Source: CAYOSU01 sp964541255
GTDB taxonomy: Bacteria; Bacillota; Clostridia; Christensenellales; CAMQZB01
Length of the DNA: 64,000 nucleotides
Assembly (NCBI GenBank): GCA_964541255.1
Contig: CAZIPL010000004.1
Coordinates: 1 to 64,000 of the forward strand
Reading direction: 5' to 3'
Notes under the pieces: generated by a model
What the model saw: the letters and a program-made list of their open reading frames with translations, nothing else
Database searches by the model: none
Told to the model about the DNA's origin: nothing
Made by a program: the position numbers and the translations under genes
In this document: positions 49,936-58,163 of the stretch, piece by piece
Layout of the letters: every line of letters begins with the position of its first letter
Position numbering within the stretch: position 1 is the first letter of the stretch

Positions 49936-51375
49936 ATGAATATCGGACTTATAATTTATATCTTGGGCTTCGTGCTGATATTTTTAGGCGCGTTTTTCGC
50001 TCTTCCCGCAATCGTAGCTTTGATATACTCGGAAAGCGCGGGGTGGTATTTCGTCGCGCTTGCGATAGTTTCGATTGTCGTCGGCTTTGTCGTTACTCGG
50101 TTTAAGCCGAAGCGTCATACGTTTTTTGCAAGGGACGGCTTTGCGGCGGTCGCGCTTTCGTGGATAATGCTGTCTTTAATAGGCGCGTTGCCTTTTTATT
50201 TGAGCGGCGAAATAACAAGCTACATCGACGCGGTTTTCGAAACGGTGTCGGGCTTCACGACGACGGGCGCGAGCATTTTGCAAAACGTAGAGGATCTTTC
50301 AAAGTGCATGATCTTTTGGCGAAGCTTCACACAGTTTGTCGGCGGAATGGGTGTTTTGGTGTTTATTCTCGCAATTGTCCCTATGTCTGGCGGCAGCAAC
50401 GTTATGCTTATGAAAGCCGAATCTCCAGGGCCTATTTCGGGCAAGCTTGTTCCGAAAGTAAGAACGACGGCGTTTTATCTGTATCTCATCTACGTCGTAA
50501 TGATGGCGGTTGAGATAATCGTTTTGCTTTTTGCCGGTATGGAACCGTTCGACGCGATAACAATATCTTTCGGTTCGGCGGGAACGGGCGGTTTTTCCGT
50601 TCGAAACGACGGATTTTTGTCGTATACGCCCTTTATGCAAAGCGTAGTAACCTTTTCGATGTTGCTTTTCGGAATAAACTTTACGGTGTATTATCTCATC
50701 GTAACGAAGAAATTCAAGCAAGCGATAAAATCCGAAGAGATGTGGGTATATCTTTATATTTTCGCCCTTTCGACAATTATAATTGCTAAGAACACCCTCG
50801 GAAGCTATTCGGGATTTTTCGAAAGTCTTCATCACGCCGCGTTTCAGGTTTCGTCGATAATGACGACGACGGGGTACGCAACCGTCGATTTCGACCTTTG
50901 GCCGACGCTTTCAAAGACGATTCTCGTATGTCTAATGTTTATCGGCGCATGCGGCGGAAGTACGGGCGGCGGAATCAAGGTTTCGAGAATAATCATTGCG
51001 TTCAAAACGGCATTGCGCTCCGTTTGGCAAAGTGTTCATCCGAAATCCGTCAAAGCGGTCAAAATGGACGGCAAGGCGCTCGAGGAAGAAACTGTTCGCT
51101 CGGTGACGGTATATTTCATTTTATATATTTTTATCTTCTTTTTGAGTCTTCTTTTGATTTCGGTAGATAATTTCGACTTCACGACAAACTTTACGGCTGT
51201 CGCTGCGACATTCAATAATATAGGCCCGGGACTTAACGGCGTAGGTCCCACGCAAAATTTCGCGGCATTTTCAGCATTTTCGAAGATCGTATTCGTACTC
51301 GATATGTTGATAGGAAGACTCGAGCTTTTCCCTGTGTTGATTTTGTTCTCGAAATCCGCTTGGAAAAAGGTTTAA
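49936..51375 (+). CDS. trkH: Trk potassium uptake protein TrkH
   Basis: This 479-residue channel subunit is built of four M1-P-M2 repeats. The K+ filter-like loops are visible: TVSGFTTTGAS, GSAGTGGFSVRNDGF, SSIMTTTGYATVDFDLWP, and AATFNNIGPGLNGVGPTQNF, with the conserved glycines. Ten or more hydrophobic segments fit the TrkH/KtrB fold, and the length is that of TrkH. It follows trkA without a gap and ends before a terminator at 51414. Confidence 0.93.
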   Translation: MNIGLIIYILGFVLIFLGAFFALPAIVALIYSESAGWYFVALAIVSIVVGFVVTRFKPKRHTFFARDGFAAVALSWIMLSLIGALPFYLSGEITSYIDAVFETVSGFTTTGASILQNVEDLSKCMIFWRSFTQFVGGMGVLVFILAIVPMSGGSNVMLMKAESPGPISGKLVPKVRTTAFYLYLIYVVMMAVEIIVLLFAGMEPFDAITISFGSAGTGGFSVRNDGFLSYTPFMQSVVTFSMLLFGINFTVYYLIVTKKFKQAIKSEEMWVYLYIFALSTIIIAKNTLGSYSGFFESLHHAAFQVSSIMTTTGYATVDFDLWPTLSKTILVCLMFIGACGGSTGGGIKVSRIIIAFKTALRSVWQSVHPKSVKAVKMDGKALEEETVRSVTVYFILYIFIFFLSLLLISVDNFDFTTNFTAVAATFNNIGPGLNGVGPTQNFAAFSAFSKIVFVLDMLIGRLELFPVLILFSKSAWKKV

Positions 51376-51413
51376 GGAAAAGTTTTTGTTTGAAGCTTTG
51401 AAAAAATAAAGAG

Positions 51414-51447
51414 AAACGCACCGATTTTTAATAATCGGCGCGTTTTT
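51414..51447 (+). terminator. Terminator of the trk operon
   Basis: AAACGC-A-CCGATT (51414-51426) pairs with AATCGG-C-GCGTTT (51433-51445), followed by TT. Confidence 0.8.
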
Positions 51448-51545
51448 ATATGGGCTTATTTCGGTTTTTTATAAAGCTTTTTTGAATATTGCTTTTCTTG
51501 TTTTATCGCAAAAAGCAATGATTTATATTGTTCTTGTCGTTCGTG

Positions 51546-52799
51546 TTATCTTCCGAGAATTTTATACATATTGTTCTTATATCCCTCGACTCCCGGTTGG
51601 TCGAACGGTTCGACGGAAATAAGGGCAGAGGAGATATAAGTCGATAGCATATTGATATACATAATCTCCGCAAGAGACTCTTCGGATGGCTTTTGGCACG
51701 AGAAAATCATGACGGGGATTTCTCCGTCATAGTGCGCCTTTAATGTGCCGTCGAAAACGGCGGAGTTAATTGACGAAAACTCTTTGTCGTCAAGGTAAGA
51801 GAACCCGTCGCCAAATTCGGTATCGGGAATGACGAAATCGTCGTCGAATCTCATATCGAGGAAAGTCTCCGACAAAAAGAGTCTGCCCTCTTGGATATAT
51901 TGCCCGATCGCATGCAAGTCTTCCGAAAAGCTTGTCGTATAGGGAAGAACGGCATTTTCGTTTTTGCCCTCCGACTCGCCGTGAAGCTGCAACCACCAAC
52001 GCGCGAAGTATTCGAGCGACGGCTCGAAGTAGGCGAGGTTTTCGACGAAAAAGCCTTTTTCTTGCAAAATGGCTCTTGCGACGGCATAGCGAACGGCGGG
52101 GTTTTCTTTTATCGGCATTTCTTCAAGCTCTTTTTGGCAAGAAATCGCGCTTTGAACGAATTTATCGATGTCGCACCCCGCTACCGCCATAGGTAAAAGG
52201 CTTACGCTCGTAAATGCCGAAAATCTTCCGCCGACTTTTTGTGGAAATTCGAAAAAGCGATAACCTTGTTTTTCCGCGATAGGGTAAAGCTGCTCTTTCC
52301 CGAAGCTTCCCGTCAAAATTACGCGGCGCTTATAATCCTCTCCGTAGCGGTTTTTGAGATAGCTTCTTAAATATCTGAACGCAATCCCCGGCTCCACGGT
52401 GTGGAAGTCTTTCGCTATAATATCGACAAAAACGCTTCTATTTTCAAGCTTTTCGAGCGTTTCTTTGATATATTTTGCCGAGAAGTTATTCCCAAGATAC
52501 ACTATATTGCCGTTGTTTTTATATAGTCCCTCGATAATGCTTTGTGCGGATCTGTTGGAGCCTCCTACTCCCACAACGAGAAGTACGCCGTTTTCGCTCT
52601 TTATTTCTTCGGCAAGCTTTTTATATTCGTTAATCTCGCTTATATTGTCGGAAACGTTTTTCCAACCCAAGCTTCCTTTAAGTCCGAGATTTCCCGAAAG
52701 GCACGAAGAAATTAAATCGACGTTTTTTTTGATTCTTTCGTCGATGTCGTCTTTCGAAACGTATTTATCAATATATCTTTCGTCGAAAACAGTGCGCAT
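51546..52799 (-). CDS. pgi: Glucose-6-phosphate isomerase
   Basis: This 417-residue enzyme interconverts glucose-6-phosphate and fructose-6-phosphate. The PGI signatures are clear: GVGGSNRSAQ (sugar-phosphate loop), VGGRFSAFTSVSLLP (signature 1), GESEGKNENA with the catalytic Glu, HAIGQ and the C-terminal QPGVEGYKNNMY. It is slightly shorter than Bacillus PGI. GAGGAG lies before the ATG. Its control region has its own promoter, a 21-bp palindrome at the start site and a LacI-type operator shared with the divergent aldolase gene. Confidence 0.92.
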   Translation of the reverse strand: MRTVFDERYIDKYVSKDDIDERIKKNVDLISSCLSGNLGLKGSLGWKNVSDNISEINEYKKLAEEIKSENGVLLVVGVGGSNRSAQSIIEGLYKNNGNIVYLGNNFSAKYIKETLEKLENRSVFVDIIAKDFHTVEPGIAFRYLRSYLKNRYGEDYKRRVILTGSFGKEQLYPIAEKQGYRFFEFPQKVGGRFSAFTSVSLLPMAVAGCDIDKFVQSAISCQKELEEMPIKENPAVRYAVARAILQEKGFFVENLAYFEPSLEYFARWWLQLHGESEGKNENAVLPYTTSFSEDLHAIGQYIQEGRLFLSETFLDMRFDDDFVIPDTEFGDGFSYLDDKEFSSINSAVFDGTLKAHYDGEIPVMIFSCQKPSEESLAEIMYINMLSTYISSALISVEPFDQPGVEGYKNNMYKILGR

Positions 52800-52826
52800 A
52801 ATCGCTCCTCGAATAATGTTTATTTT

Positions 52827-52847
52827 GGGAAATAACTGTTATTTCCC
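52827..52847. promoter_or_regulatory. 21-bp perfect palindrome at the pgi transcription start
   Basis: GGGAAATAAC-T-GTTATTTCCC has 10-bp perfect arms around one base. It begins just after the pgi -10, so it covers +1 and the early leader. Confidence 0.6.
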
Positions 52848-52856
52848 CTTGAAAAT

Positions 52857-52885
52857 ATGATAAGATAACATCGCTCGAAAAGCAA
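52857..52885 (-). promoter_or_regulatory. Sigma-A promoter of pgi
   Basis: On the minus strand TTGCTT (52885-52880) and TATCAT (52862-52857) are spaced 17 bp. Confidence 0.6.
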
Positions 52886-52895
52886 GAATTTTTCG

Positions 52896-52907
52896 GCAAA
52901 CGATTGC
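52896..52907. promoter_or_regulatory. LacI-type operator, site D (pgi/fba divergent region)
   Basis: GCAAACGATTGC on the plus strand, that is GCAATCGTTTGC on the minus strand. It lies 11 bp behind the pgi -35 and 73 bp before the aldolase start. Confidence 0.7.
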
Positions 52908-52980
52908 GTAAAATCGAAAGCGGCAGGCATTATATTATAGATATAATGAAGTCGAAAGATAAGATCGGAGGTATATAAAA

Positions 52981-54141
52981 ATGGCATTGATTTCATTAAA
53001 GCCCGTTATGGATTATGCGAGAGCCAACAAGATTGCTCACGGCGCGTTCAACGTAAATATGCCCTCGCAGGCAAAAGCCGCGATAGAGGCGCATACGATA
53101 TTGAATTCCGCCGCGGTTTTGCAAGGCGCGGAGCTTGCGAATGCGTTTATGGGCGGCAGAGCGGATTTTATGAACGGAACTTTGGAGGACAAAAAGCTCG
53201 GTGCGAAAAGAATCGCCGATGCGGTTAAGGAATATTCCAAAGAAACTCATATTCCCGTCGTTCTTCACTTGGATCACGGCAGGGATTTCGAGTCGTGCAA
53301 AGCCGTTATCGATGCGGGGTATACTTCCGTTATGATTGACGGTTCGTCTAAATCGTTCGACGAAAACGTAGAGCTAACGCGTGAGGTCGTTAAATACGCA
53401 CACGAAAGAGGTGTTTCCGTCGAGGGAGAGCTCGGAGTTTTGGCAGGCGTCGAAGACGATGTATTCTCCGAAAATTCCACCTATACTAATCCGATGAAAG
53501 TATGCGAATTCGTCAAGAAAACAAAGGTAGACGCGCTCGCTATTTCCTACGGAACGAAGCACGGCGCCGTTAAAGGCAAAAACGTCAAGCTTCGCGGCGA
53601 GATAGTTATTGCGTCGATGGAAAACTTGAAGCACGAAAACCTCGATTGCTCTATCGTTTCGCACGGATCTTCTATGGTTCCCAAATATATCGTAGACGAA
53701 ATCAACGAGCTTGGCGGCAATATCTCGGGAACGGGCGGAGTTCCTATGTCAGAGCTTCAAAGGGTTATTCCTTGCGGAATATCGAAGATAAACATCGATA
53801 CCGACATCAGACTTGCCATAACGAGAAATTTGAGAAGAATGTTTGCGGAAGATAAATCACTTCAAACGTGCGACGGACTTTCCGAGGTTTGGAATCTCAT
53901 GTGCGCAAAACCCGACGCGTTTGACCCGAGATATTATCTTGTTCCTATCATGGATAAGCTCGTCAAGGGCGAAAGAATCGAAAAGCCGTGGTTCGACAGA
54001 TTCGTCAAAGAATCGGATAGAGGTGTTGCGGAGGCAGTCGTAACGGCTATTACGGGCTTCGGCGCGGTAGGCGACGCAGGAAAGATTAAGCAGACTTCGC
54101 TTGAAGAAATGGCTGAATACTATAAAAAGCAGGGGATTTAA
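52981..54141 (+). CDS. Class II fructose-bisphosphate aldolase family
   Basis: This 386-residue zinc-dependent aldolase splits fructose-1,6-bisphosphate (or tagatose-1,6-bisphosphate) to DHAP and GAP. The metal and catalytic motifs are visible: HLDHGRDFE (first His, Asp), VEGELGVLAG (Glu), SYGTKHGAVKG (His), SHGSSMVPKYIVDE (His) and KINIDTDIRLA for phosphate binding. It is longer than the 285-residue GatY type because of insertions near the C-terminus (DGLSEVWNLMCAKPDAFDPRYYLVP). It starts behind operator site D and is followed 3 nt later by a NagB-like gene. Confidence 0.88.
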   Translation: MALISLKPVMDYARANKIAHGAFNVNMPSQAKAAIEAHTILNSAAVLQGAELANAFMGGRADFMNGTLEDKKLGAKRIADAVKEYSKETHIPVVLHLDHGRDFESCKAVIDAGYTSVMIDGSSKSFDENVELTREVVKYAHERGVSVEGELGVLAGVEDDVFSENSTYTNPMKVCEFVKKTKVDALAISYGTKHGAVKGKNVKLRGEIVIASMENLKHENLDCSIVSHGSSMVPKYIVDEINELGGNISGTGGVPMSELQRVIPCGISKINIDTDIRLAITRNLRRMFAEDKSLQTCDGLSEVWNLMCAKPDAFDPRYYLVPIMDKLVKGERIEKPWFDRFVKESDRGVAEAVVTAITGFGAVGDAGKIKQTSLEEMAEYYKKQGI

Positions 54142-54144
54142 TAA

Positions 54145-54957
54145 ATGGAAAAGAACAGAGAAATTTTGACTCTTTCAAGAGAAACGCTTCAAAACGGCGG
54201 AAAGATTCCCGTCGATATTTTCGAAAACGAAGAAGTGTTGTTTAAGTCTATCGCAAGACTTGTCGCTGACGAAATCAAGGAAAACACTCGCGGGGGAAGA
54301 GAGGCGCTCTTCATTCTTCCGTTGGGTCCTGTCGGACAGTACGGTTATCTTGCCGATATAATCAACAGCGAGAGAATTTCGCTTAAAACTCTCACCGTCG
54401 TCAATATGGACGAATATATGGAGGACGAGAACACGCTTATCGACAAAAACGATCCGTTGTCCTTTGAAAAGACGATGTACGAGCTTTTCTATAACAAGAT
54501 AGATAGTGAGCTTTTGAACGACAAAGAAAAGCGTATTTTCCCGAATCTAAATAACGGCGACGAGATTAGAGCCTTGATAGAAAAACACGGCGGCGTAGAT
54601 TTTTGCCTCGGCGGAATAGGCGTTGACGGACATATCGCTTTCAACGAGCCTATCGAGGGAATGAGCGTCGAAGAGTTTTCGAACCTTTCCGTGAGAGTGG
54701 TTTCCATTCGCACCGAAACAAAGGTAACCAACGGAACGATGGAATTCGGCGGAGCTTATGAGTTTATTCCCGATTACGCCGTAACTATCGGAATGAAAGA
54801 GATTTTAGCCGCTAAAAAGATTAGGCTTTATTGCTTCAAGCCGTGGCATAAGATGGTAGTAAGAAAGGCTTCTTTCTATGCTCCCTCTGCGGAATTCCCG
54901 GTAACGCTTTTGCAAGGAAAAGACGTAAGAATCGGAATTCCCGAGTCTTTGGCGTAA
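54145..54957 (+). CDS. NagB-like glucosamine-6-phosphate deaminase (copy 2)
   Basis: This 270-residue enzyme has the full NagB active site: NMDEYM (catalytic Asp), GIGVDGHIAFNEP (Asp, His, Glu) and a KPWHKMV phosphate region. It would convert glucosamine-6-phosphate to fructose-6-phosphate and ammonia. Its tie to the aldolase (3 nt apart) feeds fructose-6-phosphate straight into glycolysis. The N-terminal ~40 residues are longer than in E. coli NagB. It is more canonical than copy 1 at 9494. Confidence 0.82.
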   Translation: MEKNREILTLSRETLQNGGKIPVDIFENEEVLFKSIARLVADEIKENTRGGREALFILPLGPVGQYGYLADIINSERISLKTLTVVNMDEYMEDENTLIDKNDPLSFEKTMYELFYNKIDSELLNDKEKRIFPNLNNGDEIRALIEKHGGVDFCLGGIGVDGHIAFNEPIEGMSVEEFSNLSVRVVSIRTETKVTNGTMEFGGAYEFIPDYAVTIGMKEILAAKKIRLYCFKPWHKMVVRKASFYAPSAEFPVTLLQGKDVRIGIPESLA

Positions 54958-55054
54958 GGCGTCAATCGAGCTTTTTTAGCGAAAATCTCGCATAGTTTTT
55001 TTACATATTTTTTATATCTTTAATAGGAAAAGTAAAAGCATGTAATATTATTGC

Positions 55055-55102
55055 AAAAATCGACAGTTCAAAGATATTTGCTCTTGAAAGGTCGATTTTT
55101 TT
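55055..55102 (+). terminator. Terminator of the aldolase-nagB operon
   Basis: AAAAATCGAC (55055-55064) pairs with GTCGATTTTT (55091-55100), followed by TT. Confidence 0.75.
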
Positions 55103-55181
55103 ATGTTAAAATATTCTATGTTAAAGTTGCCGCTAAAAACGGCAGTTAATAAAACAAATTATACATAAGGAGAAAAATATT

Positions 55182-56585
55182 ATGGCAAAAACGCGTAACG
55201 GCTGGATGGCTTCACGAAAAGAACATTTTACTTATAGTATGTTCTTCTTCGGGCAGAACCTTCTTTGGGGTTTTGCGGGAATGATCCTGACCTTCCTTAC
55301 CGACATCGGTATTTCTGCGGCATTGGCAGGAACGATTCTTATCGTCCCGAAGATTTGGGATGCCGTAAACGACACTATTTTCGGAGTTATCGTCGATAAA
55401 ACGAGATTCAAAAACGGGCAGAAGTTCCTCCCGTGGGTTAAAATCGGCGTAGCGGCAATCGGCGTAACGACCCTCGTTATGTTCGCGATCCCCGCAAGCG
55501 CTCCTCAGACGCTTAAAGTTATTTGGTTCATAATCGCTTACGTACTTTTCGACGCGGCATATACGATGCTCGACGCTCCCGCGTTCGCGCTTCCTACCGT
55601 TATGACGAACAGCATTTCCGAACGTACCTCTTTGGTTTCGGGCAATAAGCTTTGGGCTATGGTCGGAGGCGTTTTGGCTACGATCCTCATTCCTATGCTT
55701 CAGAAAAAGCTCGGCTGGTTCGGCGCAGGCTGCATATTCATTATCGGCGGTGTGATTTTGATGCTCCCGCTTCTCTTCTGCGCAAAGGAAAGACAGTCTG
55801 AAGAACAGAAGAAGGAAGAAGACGTTTCGTTGAAGCAGATTTTCGGCTATGTCGGAAAGAACAAATATCTTTTGATCACGCTCATCGCAATGCTTTTGTT
55901 CGGACTTACCGCAGTAGAAAGCTCTCTTTCGATTTACATCGCAAGAATCTGTCTCGGAGACCAGAGCCTCGGCACGATCCTCGCTGCATGCGTAGCTGTT
56001 CCCGTAATCTTAGTTTCCGCGGTTATTCCTCCCCTTGCAAAGAAGTTCGATAAGTTCTGGATTCTCGTTGTCGGCGTTATTTCTTCTATCGTTCTCAACG
56101 TAGTAGCGTTCTTCGTAGGATTCGAAAACGTAACGATATCCATTCTCTTCACGGCTTTGAAGTGCATGGGACTTGCATTCTGGCAGGTTATCATATATAT
56201 GCTCGTTGCCGACACCGTCGAATACGGTACGTATAAGTCGGGCACGAGAGCGGCAGGTATCACGTTCTCTTTGCAGACGTTCGTATCTAAGCTCAAAAAC
56301 GCGCTCATCACATCTCTTATCGCGTTCTCGCTCGCACTCGTCGGATTCGTCGAGGGTGAAAACGTCGTTCAGCCCGAAGGCGTTGCTGAAGGCATTTGGG
56401 GAATCTTCACGCTTCTCCCCGCAATCGGCTACGTAATCGCGTTGCTCGTTCTTTTGTTCGGATACAAGCTCCGCGACCCGAGCGTTCAGGTTATGGCAGA
56501 CTATAACAGCGGCAAGATTTCTTACGAAGAAGCTGTCGATGCAATCGGCGATAAGTTCGGTGCGCCTGCCGTAAGAGGAGAATAA
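55182..56585 (+). CDS. GPH-family sugar:cation symporter, copy 2
   Basis: This 467-residue transporter has twelve predicted helices. Its motifs are FGQNLLWGFAGMILTFLTDIG at the first helices and PKIWDAVNDTIFG plus VDKTRFKNGQKF in the next loop, the GPH signature with Asn-Asp replacing the usual Asp-Asp pair. It differs clearly from the copies at 16386 and 60275 and carries no long central acidic loop. A short inverted repeat (TGCCG/CGGCA near 55131) lies in front. AAGGAG precedes the ATG. The downstream genes are not sugar enzymes, so the substrate is not indicated. Confidence 0.85.
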   Translation: MAKTRNGWMASRKEHFTYSMFFFGQNLLWGFAGMILTFLTDIGISAALAGTILIVPKIWDAVNDTIFGVIVDKTRFKNGQKFLPWVKIGVAAIGVTTLVMFAIPASAPQTLKVIWFIIAYVLFDAAYTMLDAPAFALPTVMTNSISERTSLVSGNKLWAMVGGVLATILIPMLQKKLGWFGAGCIFIIGGVILMLPLLFCAKERQSEEQKKEEDVSLKQIFGYVGKNKYLLITLIAMLLFGLTAVESSLSIYIARICLGDQSLGTILAACVAVPVILVSAVIPPLAKKFDKFWILVVGVISSIVLNVVAFFVGFENVTISILFTALKCMGLAFWQVIIYMLVADTVEYGTYKSGTRAAGITFSLQTFVSKLKNALITSLIAFSLALVGFVEGENVVQPEGVAEGIWGIFTLLPAIGYVIALLVLLFGYKLRDPSVQVMADYNSGKISYEEAVDAIGDKFGAPAVRGE

Positions 56586-56590
56586 ATAAT

Positions 56591-57010
56591 ATGCTGGTAG
56601 CGATAGTTTTAGGCAACAGAATGAATAACGACGGATCGTTAAGCGAAAAGTGCCTTAAACGACTCGAGCTTGCAAAAAAGGTAGATAAGCTTTTCTCTCC
56701 CGACAAAATCATTTTGTCGGGAGGGCTTGCAAATCCGACCGCGGGCATAACGGAAGCGAAAGCGATGTTCGATAAGCTCGTGTCGGACGGCATGGACAAG
56801 GACAAGCTCGTTTTGGAGGACAAGTCTCTTTCCACCGTCGAAAACGCAAAGAACTCCGTACCTTTGGCAAAAATCATGGGCGCGGACGAAGTTATTGTCA
56901 TATCGACCTTGGAGCATATGTCGAGAAAGTATTATAACGCAATCGCGATTTTCGTCAAAGAGGTCGAAAAGGTAGGCGGTATGAAGCTTTCGATTTATTC
57001 GGGAGATTGA
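56591..57010 (+). CDS. DUF218 (YdcF/SanA-like) protein
   Basis: This 139-residue protein corresponds to the DUF218 core: AIVLGNRMNNDGSLSEKCLKRL at the N-terminus, ILSGGLAN, and SLSTVENAKNS with VISTLEHMSRK in the second half. Larger members are linked to envelope or vancomycin resistance (SanA) or S-adenosylmethionine binding (YdcF), but the role is not established. It lacks a membrane anchor here. It lies 5 nt after the symporter and one base before the next gene, so the three form an operon. Confidence 0.8.
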   Translation: MLVAIVLGNRMNNDGSLSEKCLKRLELAKKVDKLFSPDKIILSGGLANPTAGITEAKAMFDKLVSDGMDKDKLVLEDKSLSTVENAKNSVPLAKIMGADEVIVISTLEHMSRKYYNAIAIFVKEVEKVGGMKLSIYSGD

Positions 57011-57011
57011 T

Positions 57012-57839
57012 ATGGCAGATACAACTACTCATCTTATAACGGCAATACGTTATGTGAAAGAAAATTCCGATCTTTCCGGCGATTTCAAAAGAGCGTTTTA
57101 TCTCGGTTCGCAAGGCCCCGATATATTCTTCTTCGGACTTGACGGAGCAAGTTTTGCTTTTGCCGATTCCATACACGACGTAGCCCCGAAAGCGTTGTTC
57201 GAAATTGACGGGCATGACGTAGAGAAAGAAACGGAGCTTTATAAAGGCTATTATTACGGCATTTTGCTTCACTACTTCCTCGACAGAATCGTACATCAAT
57301 ACGTCGGATACCGCCGTCGCACGTTCCCCGAGCCGTATTCGCATACGCTGACAGAAACGGCGATGGATATGATCGTTTGCGAAAGAGAATTCGGTTATCT
57401 TCCCGAAAAATTCCCGTACGACGATTATTTCAAGTGCGACGACGACCTTGTCAAAGAGGTTTTCAGATTCTATTCTGTAAGACGAAACGACGCGATTTTG
57501 ACGGAAGAATACGTCAAAAAGTGTGTGGGAAGCTTCATAAAATACACCAAGAAATTTATGAAGCCCGACCTTTCGGTTAAGCTTATGGTCAAAGCGATCG
57601 AAGCTAAGAAAAAGGAAAAAGGCTCGTTTTCCTGCCACTTGAAAACGCGCGATCACTATAATCTCGCCGTCATGAACGACGAAAGAAAGCCGTGGCAAGG
57701 AAGAGACGAAGAGTTTACTCTTTCCGTCGAAGATATGCTCGAAAAGGCGCTTAAAGATTTCGAAAACGAAGTTTCGAAGATAAAATCGGAAAGCGCGTAT
57801 GAGTTTATTCATACGGAAGAATTTTCTTGTAACAAATAA
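57012..57839 (+). CDS. Zinc-dependent phospholipase C-like protein
   Basis: This 275-residue protein has the histidine/aspartate pattern of the Zn_dep_PLPC family: TTHLITAIRY, FYLGSQGPDIFFFG (Asp-Pro metal loop), YYGILLHYFLDRIVHQYVG and SHTLTETAMDM. Clostridial alpha-toxin and PlcB share this fold, but members without a signal peptide, as here, are cytoplasmic and of unknown role. It starts 1 nt after DUF218, ending this operon. A terminator follows at 57856. Confidence 0.8.
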   Translation: MADTTTHLITAIRYVKENSDLSGDFKRAFYLGSQGPDIFFFGLDGASFAFADSIHDVAPKALFEIDGHDVEKETELYKGYYYGILLHYFLDRIVHQYVGYRRRTFPEPYSHTLTETAMDMIVCEREFGYLPEKFPYDDYFKCDDDLVKEVFRFYSVRRNDAILTEEYVKKCVGSFIKYTKKFMKPDLSVKLMVKAIEAKKKEKGSFSCHLKTRDHYNLAVMNDERKPWQGRDEEFTLSVEDMLEKALKDFENEVSKIKSESAYEFIHTEEFSCNK

Positions 57840-57855
57840 AACAACAATCATTTTG

Positions 57856-57889
57856 ACAAAGGGACTTTTATCAGCCCCTTTGTTTTTTT
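57856..57889 (+). terminator. Terminator after the PLC-like gene
   Basis: ACAAAGGG (57856-57863) pairs with CCCTTTGT (57876-57883), followed by TTTTTT. Confidence 0.85.
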
Positions 57890-57997
57890 GTGAATTATAC
57901 TATTAAGTGCATATTTATGGAATAAAAAAAGAAGTTTATATAAATCTACGGTAAAATAGTTTTAGTCAAAAAAACAAAAAGAATCGAGGAAAAATAT

Positions 57998-58110
57998 ATG
58001 AACTACAAACATTTTAGCATAGAAGAGCGTTGTTATCTTATATAAAAGGAAAAAGTTATAGGGAAAAGAAATTACTACTCAAAATAAGCAATGTATTTTT
58101 CATTATCCGT
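57998..58110 (+). pseudogene. IS30-family transposase N-terminal remnant
   Basis: A start with ribosome site GAGG encodes MNYKHFSIEERCYLI before a stop at 58043. The shifted frame continues with KGKSYRE followed by KKLLLKIS. Both pieces match the start of IS30 transposases (MNYKHLTIEER...GKSYREIAxLL). The rest of the element is missing, and sequence beyond 58110 is the promoter area of the PMI-ROK gene. It is a degraded mobile-element scar. The 324-nt gap holds only this and the terminator. Confidence 0.65.
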
Positions 58111-58163
58111 TGAAAAAAGCGTAAAAATATGATAAAATATCTAAAAACTCAAAGGGGATTATT

